Positions 6,201-6,672 of a stretch of DNA of 6,672 bases are shown here, in pieces. The stretch lies in the NCBI GenBank assembly GCA_965363755.1, contig CBDTVL010000216.1, forward strand, positions 1-6,672. Reading direction: 5' to 3'. Position 1 is the stretch's first letter. Each line of letters begins with the position of its first letter. Position numbers and translations under genes: made by a program. The notes under the pieces were generated by a model. It saw nothing but the letters and a program-made list of their open reading frames with translations, was not told the origin of the DNA and made no database searches. The stretch comes from JL08 sp965363755. GTDB taxonomy: Bacteria; Pseudomonadota; Alphaproteobacteria; Rhodobacterales; Rhodobacteraceae.

Positions 6201-6672
6201 ATGAACCTAAGGCAATTATCTGAGAAACTGCAGCTGTCGCAGACCACGGTGAGCCGGGCTCTGAATGGCTATCCAGAGGTCAGAGACGCCACCCGCATTC
6301 GCGTATTGGAAGCAGCGAAACGCTACAATTATCAACCCAACGCCCGCGCTCAAAGCCTGGCGACAGGACGCGCAATGGCCATCGGCCATGTCATCACCTC
6401 TTCCCGGCACAACGAAATAGTCAGCATCATTTTTGCGGACTTCATTGGTGGTGCAGGAGAGATCTATGCCGAACATGGATATAATATGGTCTTGTCTATC
6501 GTACGCGACGAAGACGAAATGCAGACCTATCGCGATATGGCGCAAAAGGGTGTAGTCGACGGCATCATCGTCCACGGCCCCACCTGCAACGATCCGCGGA
6601 TAGACCTGCTCAACGAACTCAAGATGCCGTTTGTCGTGCATGGGCGGTCGAGCGAAGTAGCGGCTGATTACA
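6201..6672 (+). CDS. aglR: AglR, LacI-family transcriptional repressor (partial, C-terminus off the right edge)
   Basis: The first 157 codons of a LacI/GalR-family regulator are present. The DNA-binding domain is clear: helix-turn-helix LRQLSEKLQLSQTTVSRALNG (3-23, in two helices with recognition helix around 14-22), then the hinge YQPNARAQSLATGR (44-57) with Leu53 in the position of the minor-groove-inserting leucine. The periplasmic-binding-protein-like effector domain begins at about residue 59 (AMAIGHVI) and continues to the window edge. The family runs to about 340 residues, so roughly half is missing. It is divergent from the alpha-glucoside operon and lies next to two LacI-type palindromes, so it most likely represses both aglEFGAK and itself and is released by an alpha-glucoside or a product of it. 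The start at ATG 6201 has only a weak GGACGG (6190-6195) upstream, but it places the helix-turn-helix at the expected N-terminal position. Confidence 0.93.
   Translation, partial: MNLRQLSEKLQLSQTTVSRALNGYPEVRDATRIRVLEAAKRYNYQPNARAQSLATGRAMAIGHVITSSRHNEIVSIIFADFIGGAGEIYAEHGYNMVLSIVRDEDEMQTYRDMAQKGVVDGIIVHGPTCNDPRIDLLNELKMPFVVHGRSSEVAADY

Noticed and set aside
6216..6641. Open frame of 141 codons on the minus strand, opposite aglR
   Set aside because: It lies fully antisense to the helix-turn-helix and effector domain of aglR, has no recognisable domain or ribosome binding site, and is best explained as a codon-use shadow.

Overview
The window holds most of an alpha-glucoside uptake and hydrolysis locus of the aglR–aglEFGAK type, as described in Sinorhizobium meliloti. 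Gene content and order match that locus. The moderate GC content, the protein sequences and the synteny suggest an alphaproteobacterium, probably of the Rhodobacterales (Roseobacter group). The lineage is inferred from general resemblance and was not tested by a search.

Layout. Five genes lie on the minus strand and are read right to left. They are aglE (periplasmic binding protein, 5940-4585), aglF (inner-membrane permease, 4495-3515), aglG (second permease, 3503-2379), aglA (cytoplasmic GH13 alpha-glucosidase, 2361-700) and aglK (ABC ATPase, from 684 and cut by the left window edge). Gaps are 11 to 17 bases from aglF onward. The 89-base aglE–aglF gap contains a strong hairpin. On the plus strand a LacI-family regulator, aglR, starts at 6201 and is cut by the right edge.

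Control region. The 260 bases between aglE and aglR (5941-6200) hold two divergent sigma70-like promoters. Each has a palindrome with the core CAAAGCGCTTTG just downstream of its predicted transcription start. The simplest reading is that AglR represses both the transport operon and itself, and that an imported alpha-glucoside or a derivative of it relieves repression. The aglE leader also has a GC-rich hairpin immediately upstream of the Shine-Dalgarno sequence.

How it works together. AglE would capture a disaccharide such as maltose, sucrose or trehalose in the periplasm. AglF and AglG form the channel, AglK drives transport with ATP, and AglA cleaves the sugar in the cytoplasm. A Thr directly after the AglA nucleophile fits alpha-1,4 rather than alpha-1,6 specificity.

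Novelty. The gene set is a known system with no broken genes, insertion sequences, tRNAs or CRISPR arrays. The points worth a second look are regulatory (paired operators, the intercistronic hairpin, the leader hairpin) and a roughly 110-residue periplasmic insertion in AglG.
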